DNA from: Vibrio algivorus | Lineage (GTDB): Bacteria; Pseudomonadota; Gammaproteobacteria; Enterobacterales; Vibrionaceae | DNA: 64,000 nt | Assembly: GCF_002218005.2 (NCBI RefSeq) | Contig: NZ_AP018679.1 | Coordinates: 930,001-994,000 of the forward strand | Reading direction: 5' to 3' | Part shown: positions 52,594-61,934 of the stretch, piece after piece | Layout: the number at the start of each line of letters is the position of its first letter | How positions within the stretch are numbered: the first letter of the stretch is position 1 | Program-made: the position numbers and the translations under genes | The notes under the pieces: generated by a model | What the model was told of the DNA's origin: nothing | Seen by the model: the letters and a program-made list of their open reading frames with translations, nothing else | Databases searched by the model: none

Positions 52594-55061
52594 GCTTTTA
52601 CTCCCATGCTTTTCAATAGCTTAATTTCTACAAGGTTAGTGTGTGATGGATTTCCTTTTGCTAAAGGCGTTGGACGAGCCGTCGTCAACACGTTGATAGA
52701 ACCGTTCATGTCCGTACCATCGCGGTTAGGGGCATACCATGCGCCTTCACCCAATGCCGTGGTATTTGGAATAATGCGTGGTGTCACTTTGGCACACACT
52801 TGCAATTGACCAAATTCACTGGTGACTAACACTAAATCGCCGTTCTTGATGCCACGAGATTCTGCATCAATTGGGTTCATCCAAATTTCCTGAGGCGCAG
52901 CCGCTTTCAACAACTCTACGTTACCGTAAGTGGAGTGCGCGCGAGCTTTGTAGTGGAAACCCGTCATTTGTAGAGGGAATTGTTTACGTTTTGGTGAATC
53001 CCAACCATCAAAAGTTGGATGGTATTCAGCAATTGGAGTGATGTATTCATCGTCTCCTAGTACCCATTCTTTTGCAATCTCAGCCAATTGTTCTGAGTAA
53101 ATCTCGATTTTCCCAGACGGCGTGGCTAATGGATTGGCTTTTGGATCTTTACGGAAGTCTTCATACGCCACATGTGGACGCTCAAATTGCTTCTTATAGA
53201 TACCTTGTTTACGCATCGCATCATAATCCGGTAAATCAGGATCATTATTTTGCTTAACGGTTTGCTCGTACATCCATTGCAGCCACTCTTCTTGCGTGCG
53301 GCCTTCTGTGAACTCTTGCTCCAAGCCTAAACGCTTCGCCAGATCCGACATCATGTCGTAAATTGGGCGACACTCGAAACGCGGTTTAATCGCTTGGCTA
53401 GCAAAAATGAAGTACGGCATAGAACCTGCGGCACCATCCATACAGAAATCCGATTGCTCAGACGTGGTACAGTCCGGCAGGATAATATCGGCGTATTTAG
53501 CAGAAGAGGTCATGTGGTTATCAATCACCACAATCATTTCACACGCTTTTTCATCTTGTAGGATCTGATGCGTACGGTTGATGTCAGAGTGTTGGTTGAT
53601 AATACAGTTACCCGCATAGTTCCAAATGAACTTGATTGGGTTTTGTAGACGCTCAACTCCACGAATGCCGTCAGTTTTGTCGGTCATTTCATGAGCGCGG
53701 TAAATCGCATCCGTCCACAAGAACATTGGGATAGACGCTTTCACTGGGTTCTCAACACGAGGGAAACGTTGGAATGGGTAACCATGGTTGCCTTCACGCA
53801 TACCCGTACCACCACCTTGTAGACCCACTTGGCCACGAAGCAGTGATAACATACCAATCGCTTTACAAGCTTGCTCACCACTGGCGGCACGCTGTAAGCC
53901 CCAACCTTGAGTAATGTAAACACGGTTTGCGTTGCCGATCTCACGACCTAACTTGATAATGTCTTCCGCAGGAATCCCAGTGATCGGTGCCGCCCACTCA
54001 GGTGTTTTGGCGGTTTTATCGTTACCATTACCTAAAATGTAATCTTTGTAGCTCGCATTTTTAGGTGCTGAAGCCGGCAAAGTGCTGGCGTCATAACCGA
54101 CACAATAAGTGTTTAAGAAGTCTTCGTCTGCTTTGCCTTCAGTAATGATCACATGCGCCAGAGCAGCACATAATGCGGCATCAGTACCGTGACGCAATGG
54201 AACCCATTGATCTTCACGACCGCCTGCAGTATCTGTATAACGAGGGTCAATGATGATGGTGCGAGTGTTATTTTTTTGCTGCGCTTCAACCAAGTTATGC
54301 ACTTGACCACCGCCAGACATACGAGTTTCTGCTGGGTTATTACCAAAGAACACCGCTAAGTCAGCATTTTGGATATCATCAATGCTGTTATTATCCATCC
54401 AGCCGCCGTAGAAGAAATCGCCCATACGCGCGATCGCTGCGGTTGAATAGTCACCATAATGGTTTAAGTAGCCACCGTTGAGATTCATTAAACGCGCGAT
54501 CAACGTCGCACCTGGATCCCAACTTTTCGTCACGGTGCCACCTAATGTGCCTGTACCGTAGTTCAGGTAAATAGCATCGTTACCGTAATTTTTGATCGTA
54601 TCATTCAGACTGCTTGCAATGGTATCAAGCGCTTCATCCCAGCTAATGCGTTTGAATTTACCTTCACCACGTTTACCTACACGTTTTAGTGGGTATTTCA
54701 AACGATCAGGATTATAAACACGGCGACGCATTGAACGGCCACGTAAACAGGCACGCACTTGGTGGTGATCATTGAATTTGTCTAGACCGGTGTTATCGGT
54801 TTCAACCCATTTAATTTCCCCATCGACCACATGCATACGCAATGGACAACGGCTACCACAGTTTACGGTACATGCCGACCATACAATTTTTTCATCTGGT
54901 TTCGCTGGAGCTTCAATCGCAAGCGCTTTCTTGCTAAACGGTAATGTTAAGCCACTAGTTACCGTTGCTAAGGCACCTAACGCGGCACTACCTTTTACAA
55001 AGCCACGACGTGTGACTGCGAATGCGTCGTTCTTATTTGTCTGTTTATTATTAACTGACAC
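52590..55061 (-). CDS. dmsA: DMSO reductase catalytic subunit DmsA
   Basis: An 823-aa molybdopterin (bis-MGD) enzyme reducing DMSO or related S/N-oxides in anaerobic respiration. A Tat signal with TRRGFVKG and a hydrophobic stretch ends near ALA. The [4Fe-4S] Cys are in CTVNCGSRC and CLRGRS. The Mo-ligand Ser is in YGDYSTAA. It starts with a GTG behind AGGAAAA. Operon dmsABC; a divergent torD-like chaperone lies upstream with FNR/NarP-like sites between them. Confidence 0.95.
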   Translation of the reverse strand: MSVNNKQTNKNDAFAVTRRGFVKGSAALGALATVTSGLTLPFSKKALAIEAPAKPDEKIVWSACTVNCGSRCPLRMHVVDGEIKWVETDNTGLDKFNDHHQVRACLRGRSMRRRVYNPDRLKYPLKRVGKRGEGKFKRISWDEALDTIASSLNDTIKNYGNDAIYLNYGTGTLGGTVTKSWDPGATLIARLMNLNGGYLNHYGDYSTAAIARMGDFFYGGWMDNNSIDDIQNADLAVFFGNNPAETRMSGGGQVHNLVEAQQKNNTRTIIIDPRYTDTAGGREDQWVPLRHGTDAALCAALAHVIITEGKADEDFLNTYCVGYDASTLPASAPKNASYKDYILGNGNDKTAKTPEWAAPITGIPAEDIIKLGREIGNANRVYITQGWGLQRAASGEQACKAIGMLSLLRGQVGLQGGGTGMREGNHGYPFQRFPRVENPVKASIPMFLWTDAIYRAHEMTDKTDGIRGVERLQNPIKFIWNYAGNCIINQHSDINRTHQILQDEKACEMIVVIDNHMTSSAKYADIILPDCTTSEQSDFCMDGAAGSMPYFIFASQAIKPRFECRPIYDMMSDLAKRLGLEQEFTEGRTQEEWLQWMYEQTVKQNNDPDLPDYDAMRKQGIYKKQFERPHVAYEDFRKDPKANPLATPSGKIEIYSEQLAEIAKEWVLGDDEYITPIAEYHPTFDGWDSPKRKQFPLQMTGFHYKARAHSTYGNVELLKAAAPQEIWMNPIDAESRGIKNGDLVLVTSEFGQLQVCAKVTPRIIPNTTALGEGAWYAPNRDGTDMNGSINVLTTARPTPLAKGNPSHTNLVEIKLLKSMGVKA

Positions 55062-55108
55062 GACTTTTCCTCATTTTATGCTTCGAGTGATGGCCGCGAT
55101 TATGAACC

Positions 55109-55140
55109 TACCCCTATAGTAGTACCTTGTTCTAAATCAA
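55109..55140. promoter_or_regulatory. FNR-like and NarP-like sites between dmsA and torD-like gene
   Basis: TTGTTCTAAATCAA (55127-55140) matches the FNR consensus TTGAT-N4-ATCAA with one change. TACCCCT-AT-AGTAGTA (55109-55124) is an inverted pair of NarL/P heptamers with the 7-2-7 spacing that NarP needs, one mismatch. They would give induction without oxygen and control by nitrate. Confidence 0.68.
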
Positions 55141-55206
55141 AGTCTACTGACTCTATTCAACGTATATTACGTGCCACTTAGAATAAAACGTTGAGCACAA
55201 TTTAAA

Positions 55207-55839
55207 ATGACGAGTTTTTACACAGAATCTGCATTAATCACTAAAATTCTTGGCGCGTTAATCTATTTCCGACCAAGTGAATTTAGTGACAATGGTTTAG
55301 ACAGAGTCTTAGCTTTACAAGTTGAATCACAAGAAAGCAGCTCTTTGATTAAAACGTTCCAAAACGTACTTGACCAATTTAACCGTGCTGATATTAATGC
55401 GCTAAATATGGCGCATGATGAATTTTTTTCAGGTATTGGTGATATGCCAGCACCACCTTGGGGATCGGTATATTTAGATCGTGAGTGTGTGCTATTTGGT
55501 GAATCTACGGCGGAATATAAGCAGTTTTTAGTGCAGCAAGGTTTTGAGTTTGAGACTCACAACAACGATCCACTCGATCATATTGGCTTAATGCTAATGA
55601 CATTAGGGGCATTACTTGAAAATCAAACCACTGCTCAACTCTCACCAGAACTAGAAGAGTTACTAGGTCATCACCTATTACCTTGGGCTCCTCATTACTT
55701 GAAACAGGTTAAAGCATTGATTAACGAGCCAGCTTATGCACAAGCTATTTCACTTACGCAAACCTTATTAAGTGATCTACAAACGGCTTTTAACCTACCC
55801 GTTAAACCAAGACAGATTTACTTTAAGGTTGCGCAGTAA
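55207..55839 (+). CDS. TorD/DmsD-family Tat chaperone
   Basis: A 210-aa all-helical cytoplasmic chaperone that proofreads and matures a molybdoenzyme, here most likely DmsA, which is coded divergently. Family motifs are APPWGSVYLDRECVLFG and DPLDHIGLML (the DHI motif). The ATG has no clear ribosome site. napF follows. Confidence 0.9.
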   Translation: MTSFYTESALITKILGALIYFRPSEFSDNGLDRVLALQVESQESSSLIKTFQNVLDQFNRADINALNMAHDEFFSGIGDMPAPPWGSVYLDRECVLFGESTAEYKQFLVQQGFEFETHNNDPLDHIGLMLMTLGALLENQTTAQLSPELEELLGHHLLPWAPHYLKQVKALINEPAYAQAISLTQTLLSDLQTAFNLPVKPRQIYFKVAQ

Positions 55840-55840
55840 T

Positions 55841-55917
55841 GTATGTACCTTTCAAACGAATCTGACGCAGTGTAAAGGCTTGGATGAAGCTCTCAAAGGG
55901 CAAGTTACTTGGGTATA
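55841..55917 (+). repeat. Remnant of the 267-bp repeat abutting napF
   Basis: Contains 'cctttcaaacgaatctgacg', 'aaaggcttggatgaagctc' and 'caagttacttgggtata', i.e. interior and right end joined with a large deletion. It fills the gap between the chaperone and napF and ends six bases before the napF ATG. Confidence 0.88.
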
Positions 55918-55922
55918 AGCCA

Positions 55923-56438
55923 ATGATTGAACGTAAAAATAAGACACAAGAACCGCAACCCAGCCGCCGAGCCTTATTTACTGGCATGGCGAAACGCAGC
56001 TATCAAGCGGGACAGATTGCAGAAAAAGTGCAACGAACTGTGCCACGTCCACCTAATGCGGTCGATGAAGATATTTTCACTCGATTATGCAATCAATGTG
56101 GCGAATGTGAAAAAGTTTGCCCAGAGTCTGTTATTCGTATGGACAATGGCTTTCCAACGTTAGATGTCGAATATTCTCATTGTACCTTGTGTGGTAAATG
56201 CCAAGTCGCTTGTCCAACGATTGCTTTATCTAATAAACAGCAAGATACCGGGCTGCGAGCAAAAGCATCTGAAACTTGCATCAACCTTTACGGCTATTGT
56301 GAGTCATGTGCGTCATCTTGCTCAAGCCAAGCGTTAGAATGGAAAGACAGCCAAATTCCAATTATCGATACAACCAAGTGCACAGGTTGTGGCCTTTGTA
56401 AAAGTGATTGCTTTATTGGTGCGATTCAACTGAACTAA
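55923..56438 (+). CDS. napF: Ferredoxin-type protein NapF
   Basis: 171 aa from the ATG at 55923 (MIERKNKTQEPQPSRRALFTG). It has Cys sets for three [4Fe-4S] clusters: CNQCGECEKVC, CTLCGKCQVAC and CTGCGLCKSDC. A further Cys-rich CESCASSC lies before the last. NapF helps mature periplasmic nitrate reductase NapA; relatives serve other molybdoenzymes. Here it lies with a TorD-like chaperone and dmsABC, not with nap genes, so it may serve DmsA. No ribosome site is visible because a repeat remnant occupies the leader. Confidence 0.88.
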   Translation: MIERKNKTQEPQPSRRALFTGMAKRSYQAGQIAEKVQRTVPRPPNAVDEDIFTRLCNQCGECEKVCPESVIRMDNGFPTLDVEYSHCTLCGKCQVACPTIALSNKQQDTGLRAKASETCINLYGYCESCASSCSSQALEWKDSQIPIIDTTKCTGCGLCKSDCFIGAIQLN

Positions 56439-56468
56439 CCACCATTTCTGTAAACATAGCCCTCAAAA

Positions 56469-56508
56469 TAATCCCAAGATTCGAGAGTAAACTTCTTGGG
56501 GTTATTTA
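56469..56508 (+). terminator. Possible terminator after napF
   Basis: The arms AATCCCAAGA and TCTTGGGGTT with a 13-base loop and a short T-rich tail. The remaining DNA to 56743 is AT-rich with no gene seen. Confidence 0.55.
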
Positions 56509-56743
56509 AACCTACAAAAAGACGTCATTTAACCGTCTCCCAACATAATTAATCAAACCCTGTCATTTAACCTATCGGTGTAACAGAAATTTGACACTTG
56601 ACTAGGAAAAAACCTACAAATACACCTTTGTTATTATCAATTGAGCGATATAATAGTCACTCTTCAAACCGTCATTTGAAAATACATTTTGTCGCTTCAT
56701 ACCTGCCCTTTGAAATTGGATCGTAATAGGATACACACCCCGT

Positions 56744-59700
56744 ATGCTCAGCTTTGTCAAAACCGCTTGTTCTCGATTTAAACAAGCCCCTCGTTCTATT
56801 CGAATTACGTCCTATTTAGGCATAGCTTATACGACTTATGCTCTGATATTGGGGTTAGTGGTCCCTGCAGTGGCTCAATCAAAAGTACCAACCACACTTT
56901 CCGAATTACTTGGCAGACAAGTGATTATTGAAAAAGTCCGCATCAACCCATTTTTATTACGCTTTAGAGTCGATGGTTTTGAAATTAAAGAAGCGGATGA
57001 TAGCCAATCTTTTGTCAGCTTTGAGCGCCTAGATCTACAAATTGGCTTCTGGCGTAGTGTGCTGCACCTCACTCCAAGCTTAGAACACCTTTATTTACAA
57101 CAACCTAATGTGAACATGGTACGTGTCGATAACCTTGGTAACTTCAACTTTACCGATATTATCGATTCTGTTGCTCAAGCTTCAAAACCAACAGAAGAAA
57201 CTAAAGATACCGATAAGTCTTCTACTAGCCTTCCTCCAATCCATGCGCGTGATATTCAACTTACCAATGGCCAATTCGATTTTATCGATAATCCAACTGG
57301 CGCACATTTAAAATACCAAGGCTTAAACATTCGTTTACCACAATTAGATTCTCAAGCCGAAACGATTGTAAAAAGCAACGAGAGCCAATCGACCGATTCA
57401 AGTCAAGAAAACCATTTCGCCATCAATGTCACAGGCGCAGATAACGGTTCGTTAGATCTTGAAGGTAAGTTCCAATTTGAACCTTTTGCCATCGAAGGTA
57501 AATTGGGCATGAACAATATTACATTATCGAATTTCTGGCCATTTGCCGAAAAGCAACTGGATGCCAAACTAACTAACGGTAAATTCAACTTCTCAACTGA
57601 ATTCCAAGCTAAAAACGAACCAACACGTTTTGACTATTCCACCAGCAATGGTCGTTTTGAACTATTAGATCTCCATTTCACTGACGGTGAAAAAGACAGA
57701 ATCAAACTGCCACGCTTAACATTAGATGCTATCGCCCTTACTAATAAAGAACATACGGTTGATATCGGTTCACTTACCTTTGATGGATTGTGGATTGATG
57801 CACTATTCGATAAGCAAGGACTTGACCTACAACGCTTATTTACACCAAAACAAGAAGCGCCAAAACCTACTGTGAGTGTAAAAGCGGCGGATACAGAAGG
57901 AAATGAGCCAGAAGAAGTGGGACAACCAAGCGTAACGGTCACCAAGCAACCCAATCAAAACGACACAGGTTGGATTGTACGTTTACACAAATTCGCCATG
58001 ATCAATAACGACATTAATATCAACGAGAAAATGGTCAGCAATGGTGTACATTGGCGCATCAACCCTTTCAACATCGAAGCCAGCAATATCATTAGCGATC
58101 TCTCACAGCCGATTGATTACAAAATTAATTTAGAAGTAAACTCATGGATAAAAAGTCCACTTGATCACACTCGAGGTAGTTTTGCTAGCCAAGGTAAAAT
58201 CAATGCCAAAGATCTAACCTTTAATGGTGATATCAACCTAGATCAACTAGAACTAAGTCAATTCCAAGCCTATATCGACCCATACCTTAATGCGCGTTTG
58301 CAAGATGGTAAATTATCAACCAAAGGTCAATTCAGCGCGGACACCCAAGGCCATGCAAACTATGCTGGGAAAGTGAATATTACAAGCCTGTTAGTACGTG
58401 ATAAATTGGAATATCAACCATTGATCAAATGGTCAAATATGGCGGTGAATAACTTATACTTCGATCTCGCCCAAAAGAGCATCAAAATCAATTCGATTAA
58501 TGTTAAATCTCTTTACAGCAAAGTATTGATCGATAAGCAACAGCGCACCAATATTGGCAGCTTAGTCAAACCTCAACCAGCTTCGACATCACAAAGCAAG
58601 TCAAGTACCCCAAACAGCAAGCCCTACTCTGTAGATATTGGCAGCATTAATATCAGTAATGGCTCAGCTTATTTTGCTGACTACTCATTAACACCAAGCT
58701 TTGCCTCTGGAATTGAGTCACTTAATGGTTCGATTAAACACCTATCATCAACTCCAGGCACCAAAGCAAGCGTAGACTTAAACGGTAAAATCAATAAATA
58801 CGCACCCGTTACTTTAAAAGGTGATATTAACCCATTAATTAAAAACCCATATTTAGACTTGGATTTGATCTTTAAAAGCGTGGAACTGACCTCGGTAAAT
58901 CCATATTCAGGCACTTATGCAGGTTATTACATTGATAAAGGTCAGCTATCTCTTGATCTAAAATATCAACTAGAAAACAATCATTTAATTGGTGAAAACC
59001 ACATGGTGATTGACCAACTAAAACTGGGCGAACCAAGTAATTCAGATCTCGCGACTAGCCTACCGTTATCATTAGCCATTGCACTACTGCAAGATCGCAA
59101 CGGCGTAATTGATTTAGGTGTTCAAGTGACCGGTGATGTTAACAATCCAGACTTTAGTTTTGGTAATGTGATATGGGGAGCATTTGCCAACGTCATCACC
59201 AAAGCGGTTACCTCACCTTTTTCGATGATTGCAGGCCTTGCTGGCAGTGATGAAGAACTAAATCACATTCTCTTTGATGCAGGTAAAGCCACGATTACCG
59301 AAGAACAACAAGGCAAGCTAGATATCGTTGCTAAAGCACTACAAGAAAGACCAAAACTACAACTCAGCATTGTGGGGTCCGTTCAAGAAGCTGAAGATAC
59401 CAGAGCGATTGCGGAGCAAAAACTGCAAACCTTACTACTTAAAGAAAGTGGTGATGATGCAATTCCAGAAAATTTAACTGCCGATAACTTCCCTGCTGAT
59501 AGTGATTTATCAGATGCTTTAGAAGATCTTTTTAAGGCCCAATTCAATATCCGTATTGGTACGGAAGAAGATAAAGTGGAAGAACAATTAAAAGCAGAAA
59601 CCAACCAACAAGATATTGACGATGACGTTTTAGAGCAAGCACTCAATGCCAGCATGTATAATCAACTGGTCGATGCACAAGAAGTTAACCATGATGAACT

Positions 59701-59851
59701 CGGTAGCCTCGCAGTAGAACGCGCACGCGCAATCAAAGCTTATTTAGTTGATGTTCAGAAAATTGAACCGGCTCGCGTTTTCATTCTAGACAGTAAGACA
59801 AAACTGAAAACCGAAGACCGAATTGCTGAATTATCTTTAGATGGTAGTTGA
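56744..59851 (+). CDS. Large DUF748/AsmA-like envelope protein
   Basis: 1035 aa. One N-terminal transmembrane segment (~22-45, TSYLGIAYTTYALILGLVVPAV) precedes a very long repeating beta-groove region (~60-840). This has the LNGKINKYAPVTLKGDINPL-type repeats of DUF748/AsmA-like proteins. The C-terminal ~170 residues start HILFDAGKATITEEQQGKLDIVAKAL, which recalls an OmpA-like motif. AsmA-like proteins bridge the periplasm and move phospholipids between membranes; that role here is inferred from family. A single gene with a terminator. Confidence 0.85.
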   Translation: MLSFVKTACSRFKQAPRSIRITSYLGIAYTTYALILGLVVPAVAQSKVPTTLSELLGRQVIIEKVRINPFLLRFRVDGFEIKEADDSQSFVSFERLDLQIGFWRSVLHLTPSLEHLYLQQPNVNMVRVDNLGNFNFTDIIDSVAQASKPTEETKDTDKSSTSLPPIHARDIQLTNGQFDFIDNPTGAHLKYQGLNIRLPQLDSQAETIVKSNESQSTDSSQENHFAINVTGADNGSLDLEGKFQFEPFAIEGKLGMNNITLSNFWPFAEKQLDAKLTNGKFNFSTEFQAKNEPTRFDYSTSNGRFELLDLHFTDGEKDRIKLPRLTLDAIALTNKEHTVDIGSLTFDGLWIDALFDKQGLDLQRLFTPKQEAPKPTVSVKAADTEGNEPEEVGQPSVTVTKQPNQNDTGWIVRLHKFAMINNDININEKMVSNGVHWRINPFNIEASNIISDLSQPIDYKINLEVNSWIKSPLDHTRGSFASQGKINAKDLTFNGDINLDQLELSQFQAYIDPYLNARLQDGKLSTKGQFSADTQGHANYAGKVNITSLLVRDKLEYQPLIKWSNMAVNNLYFDLAQKSIKINSINVKSLYSKVLIDKQQRTNIGSLVKPQPASTSQSKSSTPNSKPYSVDIGSINISNGSAYFADYSLTPSFASGIESLNGSIKHLSSTPGTKASVDLNGKINKYAPVTLKGDINPLIKNPYLDLDLIFKSVELTSVNPYSGTYAGYYIDKGQLSLDLKYQLENNHLIGENHMVIDQLKLGEPSNSDLATSLPLSLAIALLQDRNGVIDLGVQVTGDVNNPDFSFGNVIWGAFANVITKAVTSPFSMIAGLAGSDEELNHILFDAGKATITEEQQGKLDIVAKALQERPKLQLSIVGSVQEAEDTRAIAEQKLQTLLLKESGDDAIPENLTADNFPADSDLSDALEDLFKAQFNIRIGTEEDKVEEQLKAETNQQDIDDDVLEQALNASMYNQLVDAQEVNHDELGSLAVERARAIKAYLVDVQKIEPARVFILDSKTKLKTEDRIAELSLDGS

Positions 59852-59886
59852 TAGATAACCCATTCAGCTACGGTTAACTCGATAAT

Positions 59887-59922
59887 AAAAGCTCAAATTT
59901 CAGATGAAGTTTGAGCTTTTTT
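59887..59922. terminator. Terminator between DUF748 gene and tetR-like gene
   Basis: The arms AAAAGCTCAAA and TTTGAGCTTTTTT with a 12-base loop lie in the gap between the convergent genes. Confidence 0.88.
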
Positions 59923-59934
59923 GTTTGATAGCGA

Positions 59935-60477
59935 TCACTTAATTATAAGCAATTGTGAAATATGTTCGAAAATCTTTTCCCAAGTCGACTCTGAAATGCC
60001 AAGTGCAGAAGAAGCGGTAATACCTTCATAAATTAACATCAACAGCGAAGCTAAATCGGGTTGAAGTATTCCATCTTTTTCCAGCCGATTAACTAAGTCA
60101 TCTTCTCGCCTCTGCTTGTAATCTCGAACATATTGGACGATCTCTTCATCTTTTCCTTGGTATTCAGACAAGGCATTTAAATAAAAACAGCCACCATGGT
60201 TTTGCTTCTCAAACCAATCTTTTAGTGCATAAAACGGCACTAACGACCATCTACCTTGCGAATGAGTCTCATCCAACCGCTTAATCTCTTGCCAATATCT
60301 AAGCTCTCTTTGCTCCATAATCGCCAAAATCAACGCCTCTTTAGTCGCAAAGTGCTTATACAGCGTGCGCTGAGTAGTATTAGCCTGTTCGGCTATTTTG
60401 GCGACACCCGTTCGATGAAAGCCCTCTTGATAAAACAAGATCTCTGCAGATTGGAGTAAGTCATCTTTCTTTGACAT
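59935..60477 (-). CDS. TetR/AcrR-family repressor
   Basis: 180 aa. The N-terminal helix-turn-helix reads GVAKIAEQANTTQRTLYKHFATKEALILAIM (residues ~24-54). The C-terminal ligand domain has GGCFYLNALSEYQGKDEEIVQYV. It is divergent from the oxidoreductase gene with a perfect palindrome between them, so it likely represses that gene and itself. The inducer is unknown. GAGGC precedes the ATG. Confidence 0.92.
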   Translation of the reverse strand: MSKKDDLLQSAEILFYQEGFHRTGVAKIAEQANTTQRTLYKHFATKEALILAIMEQRELRYWQEIKRLDETHSQGRWSLVPFYALKDWFEKQNHGGCFYLNALSEYQGKDEEIVQYVRDYKQRREDDLVNRLEKDGILQPDLASLLMLIYEGITASSALGISESTWEKIFEHISQLLIIK

Positions 60478-60495
60478 TTATGCCTCACAATGAAA

Positions 60496-60513
60496 GTATA
60501 GTGATCACTATAC
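60496..60513. promoter_or_regulatory. Palindromic operator for the TetR-type regulator
   Basis: GTATAGTGATCACTATAC is an 18-base perfect palindrome, 19 bases upstream of the repressor gene and about 53 before the oxidoreductase gene. Its size and place fit a TetR operator controlling both. Confidence 0.85.
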
Positions 60514-60565
60514 CCAGATTATCAACTCAACATTATATTGCAAATTTATCTAAAGGACTAAAGAG

Positions 60566-61639
60566 ATGAAACAAGATAAAACGATGAAAGCCGTTGTAAC
60601 AATGGAGCAAGGCGGTCTCGATAAACTTGTCTATCAGGACGTAGCGATTCCTGAACTTTCCGATGGAGAGGTTTTAATCAAAGTGCTTGCTGCCGGAGTC
60701 AACAATACTGAGATTAATACTCGAATGGGCTGGTACTCTGGCGATGTAAACACCTCAACCAATGACATGGCCGACCAAGGCGACTTTAATGCTTTAAAAG
60801 ATGGCGGCTGGAGTAAAGAAACCCCTTTCCCTCTAATTCAAGGAACGGATTGCTGCGGTATTGTGGTTGATACTGCAAACGACATACACAAAAATCTTAT
60901 CGATCAACGTGTCATAGTCAGATCTTGCATGAGAACTAGCGGCTTTTACGATTTCGACAACATCTGGATGGCATCGGATTTTGATGGTGCCTTTGCCGAA
61001 TATGTAAAAGTACCGGCAAGTGAAGTTTTTCCGGTTCAATCTCAATGGAATGATGAGCAACTTGCTAGCATACCTTGTGCGTACGGCACTGCGGAGAACA
61101 TGCTACATAGAGCTAACGTGAAAGAATCGGATACCGTTTTAGTCATGGGAGCTTCTGGTGGCGTTGGTTCAGCAGCCGTTCAACTGGTTAAGCGTCGTGG
61201 TGCAACTGTTTTTGCTGTGGCTTCAAAAGCTAACCACGCATCGGTGCAAACGTTAGGTGCTGATAAGATTTTAGACCGTAATGACAACCTCATTAAGGCT
61301 CTAGGGGAAAACAGTGTCGATGTCGTCATCGATAATGTGGCTGGTGAAAACTTTGGATTACAATTAACAATACTTAAACGCGGTGGACGCCTTGCAACAT
61401 CAGGAGCTATCGCCGGGCCAGTTGTCAACATCGACCTTCGAAAGTTATACCTAAAAGACATCACTCTAATTGGAACAACCGCATGGGATGAACCCGTATT
61501 CCCTAACCTAGTTCAATACATAGAGAAAAACGAAATTAAGCCACTAGTTGCGAAAACCTTCCCTCTTAAACAAATCGCTCAAGCACAGACTGAGTTTTTA
61601 CAAAAGAACCACTTTGGGAAGTTTGTATTGATACCTTAG
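60566..61639 (+). CDS. MDR-superfamily alcohol dehydrogenase/quinone oxidoreductase
   Basis: 357 aa. A GroES-like N-terminus (EVLIKVLAAGVNNTEINTRMGWY; QGTDCCGIVVD) is followed by a Rossmann domain with GASGGVGSAAVQLVKRRGA at ~192. It probably reduces a reactive carbonyl or quinone with NADPH. A zinc-site His-Glu pair is not evident, so the zinc-independent class is likelier. Regulated by the divergent TetR protein through the palindrome. Confidence 0.86.
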   Translation: MKQDKTMKAVVTMEQGGLDKLVYQDVAIPELSDGEVLIKVLAAGVNNTEINTRMGWYSGDVNTSTNDMADQGDFNALKDGGWSKETPFPLIQGTDCCGIVVDTANDIHKNLIDQRVIVRSCMRTSGFYDFDNIWMASDFDGAFAEYVKVPASEVFPVQSQWNDEQLASIPCAYGTAENMLHRANVKESDTVLVMGASGGVGSAAVQLVKRRGATVFAVASKANHASVQTLGADKILDRNDNLIKALGENSVDVVIDNVAGENFGLQLTILKRGGRLATSGAIAGPVVNIDLRKLYLKDITLIGTTAWDEPVFPNLVQYIEKNEIKPLVAKTFPLKQIAQAQTEFLQKNHFGKFVLIP

Positions 61640-61677
61640 ATTTGCCGTGATAGTGAGATAAGCGAGAAGTAATAAAA

Positions 61678-61896
61678 CTACTTCCCCGCTCTCACCATCT
61701 CAATTATCTTGGTGGCTTTCTCGAAATGATCCAACTGATGAGTTTGAATCCACCAAGTAGCGGCTTCCATTAAAAGCTCTGGATTATCATTCTTATTGGC
61801 AAAGAAAGCATAAAATGACACGCCGACATTATCGCCTTTCTGTTCTATTTTTTTCTTACAAACCGCAATAACCTTCTCTCGTAATGAGTCTCGCAT
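61678..61896 (-). CDS. Small DUF6500-like protein
   Basis: 72 aa, soluble and helical (LREKVIAVCKKKIEQKGDNVG; FYAFFANKNDNPELLMEAATWW; DHFEKATKIIEMV). It resembles short proteins that I recall as DUF6500. Function unknown. AAGGAAG precedes the ATG. It may be co-transcribed with the tiny membrane protein upstream, 38 bases away. Confidence 0.75.
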   Translation of the reverse strand: MRDSLREKVIAVCKKKIEQKGDNVGVSFYAFFANKNDNPELLMEAATWWIQTHQLDHFEKATKIIEMVRAGK

Positions 61897-61934
61897 TAAA
61901 ACTCTTCCTTTTTAATCATCAATTTAGTTTCTTA

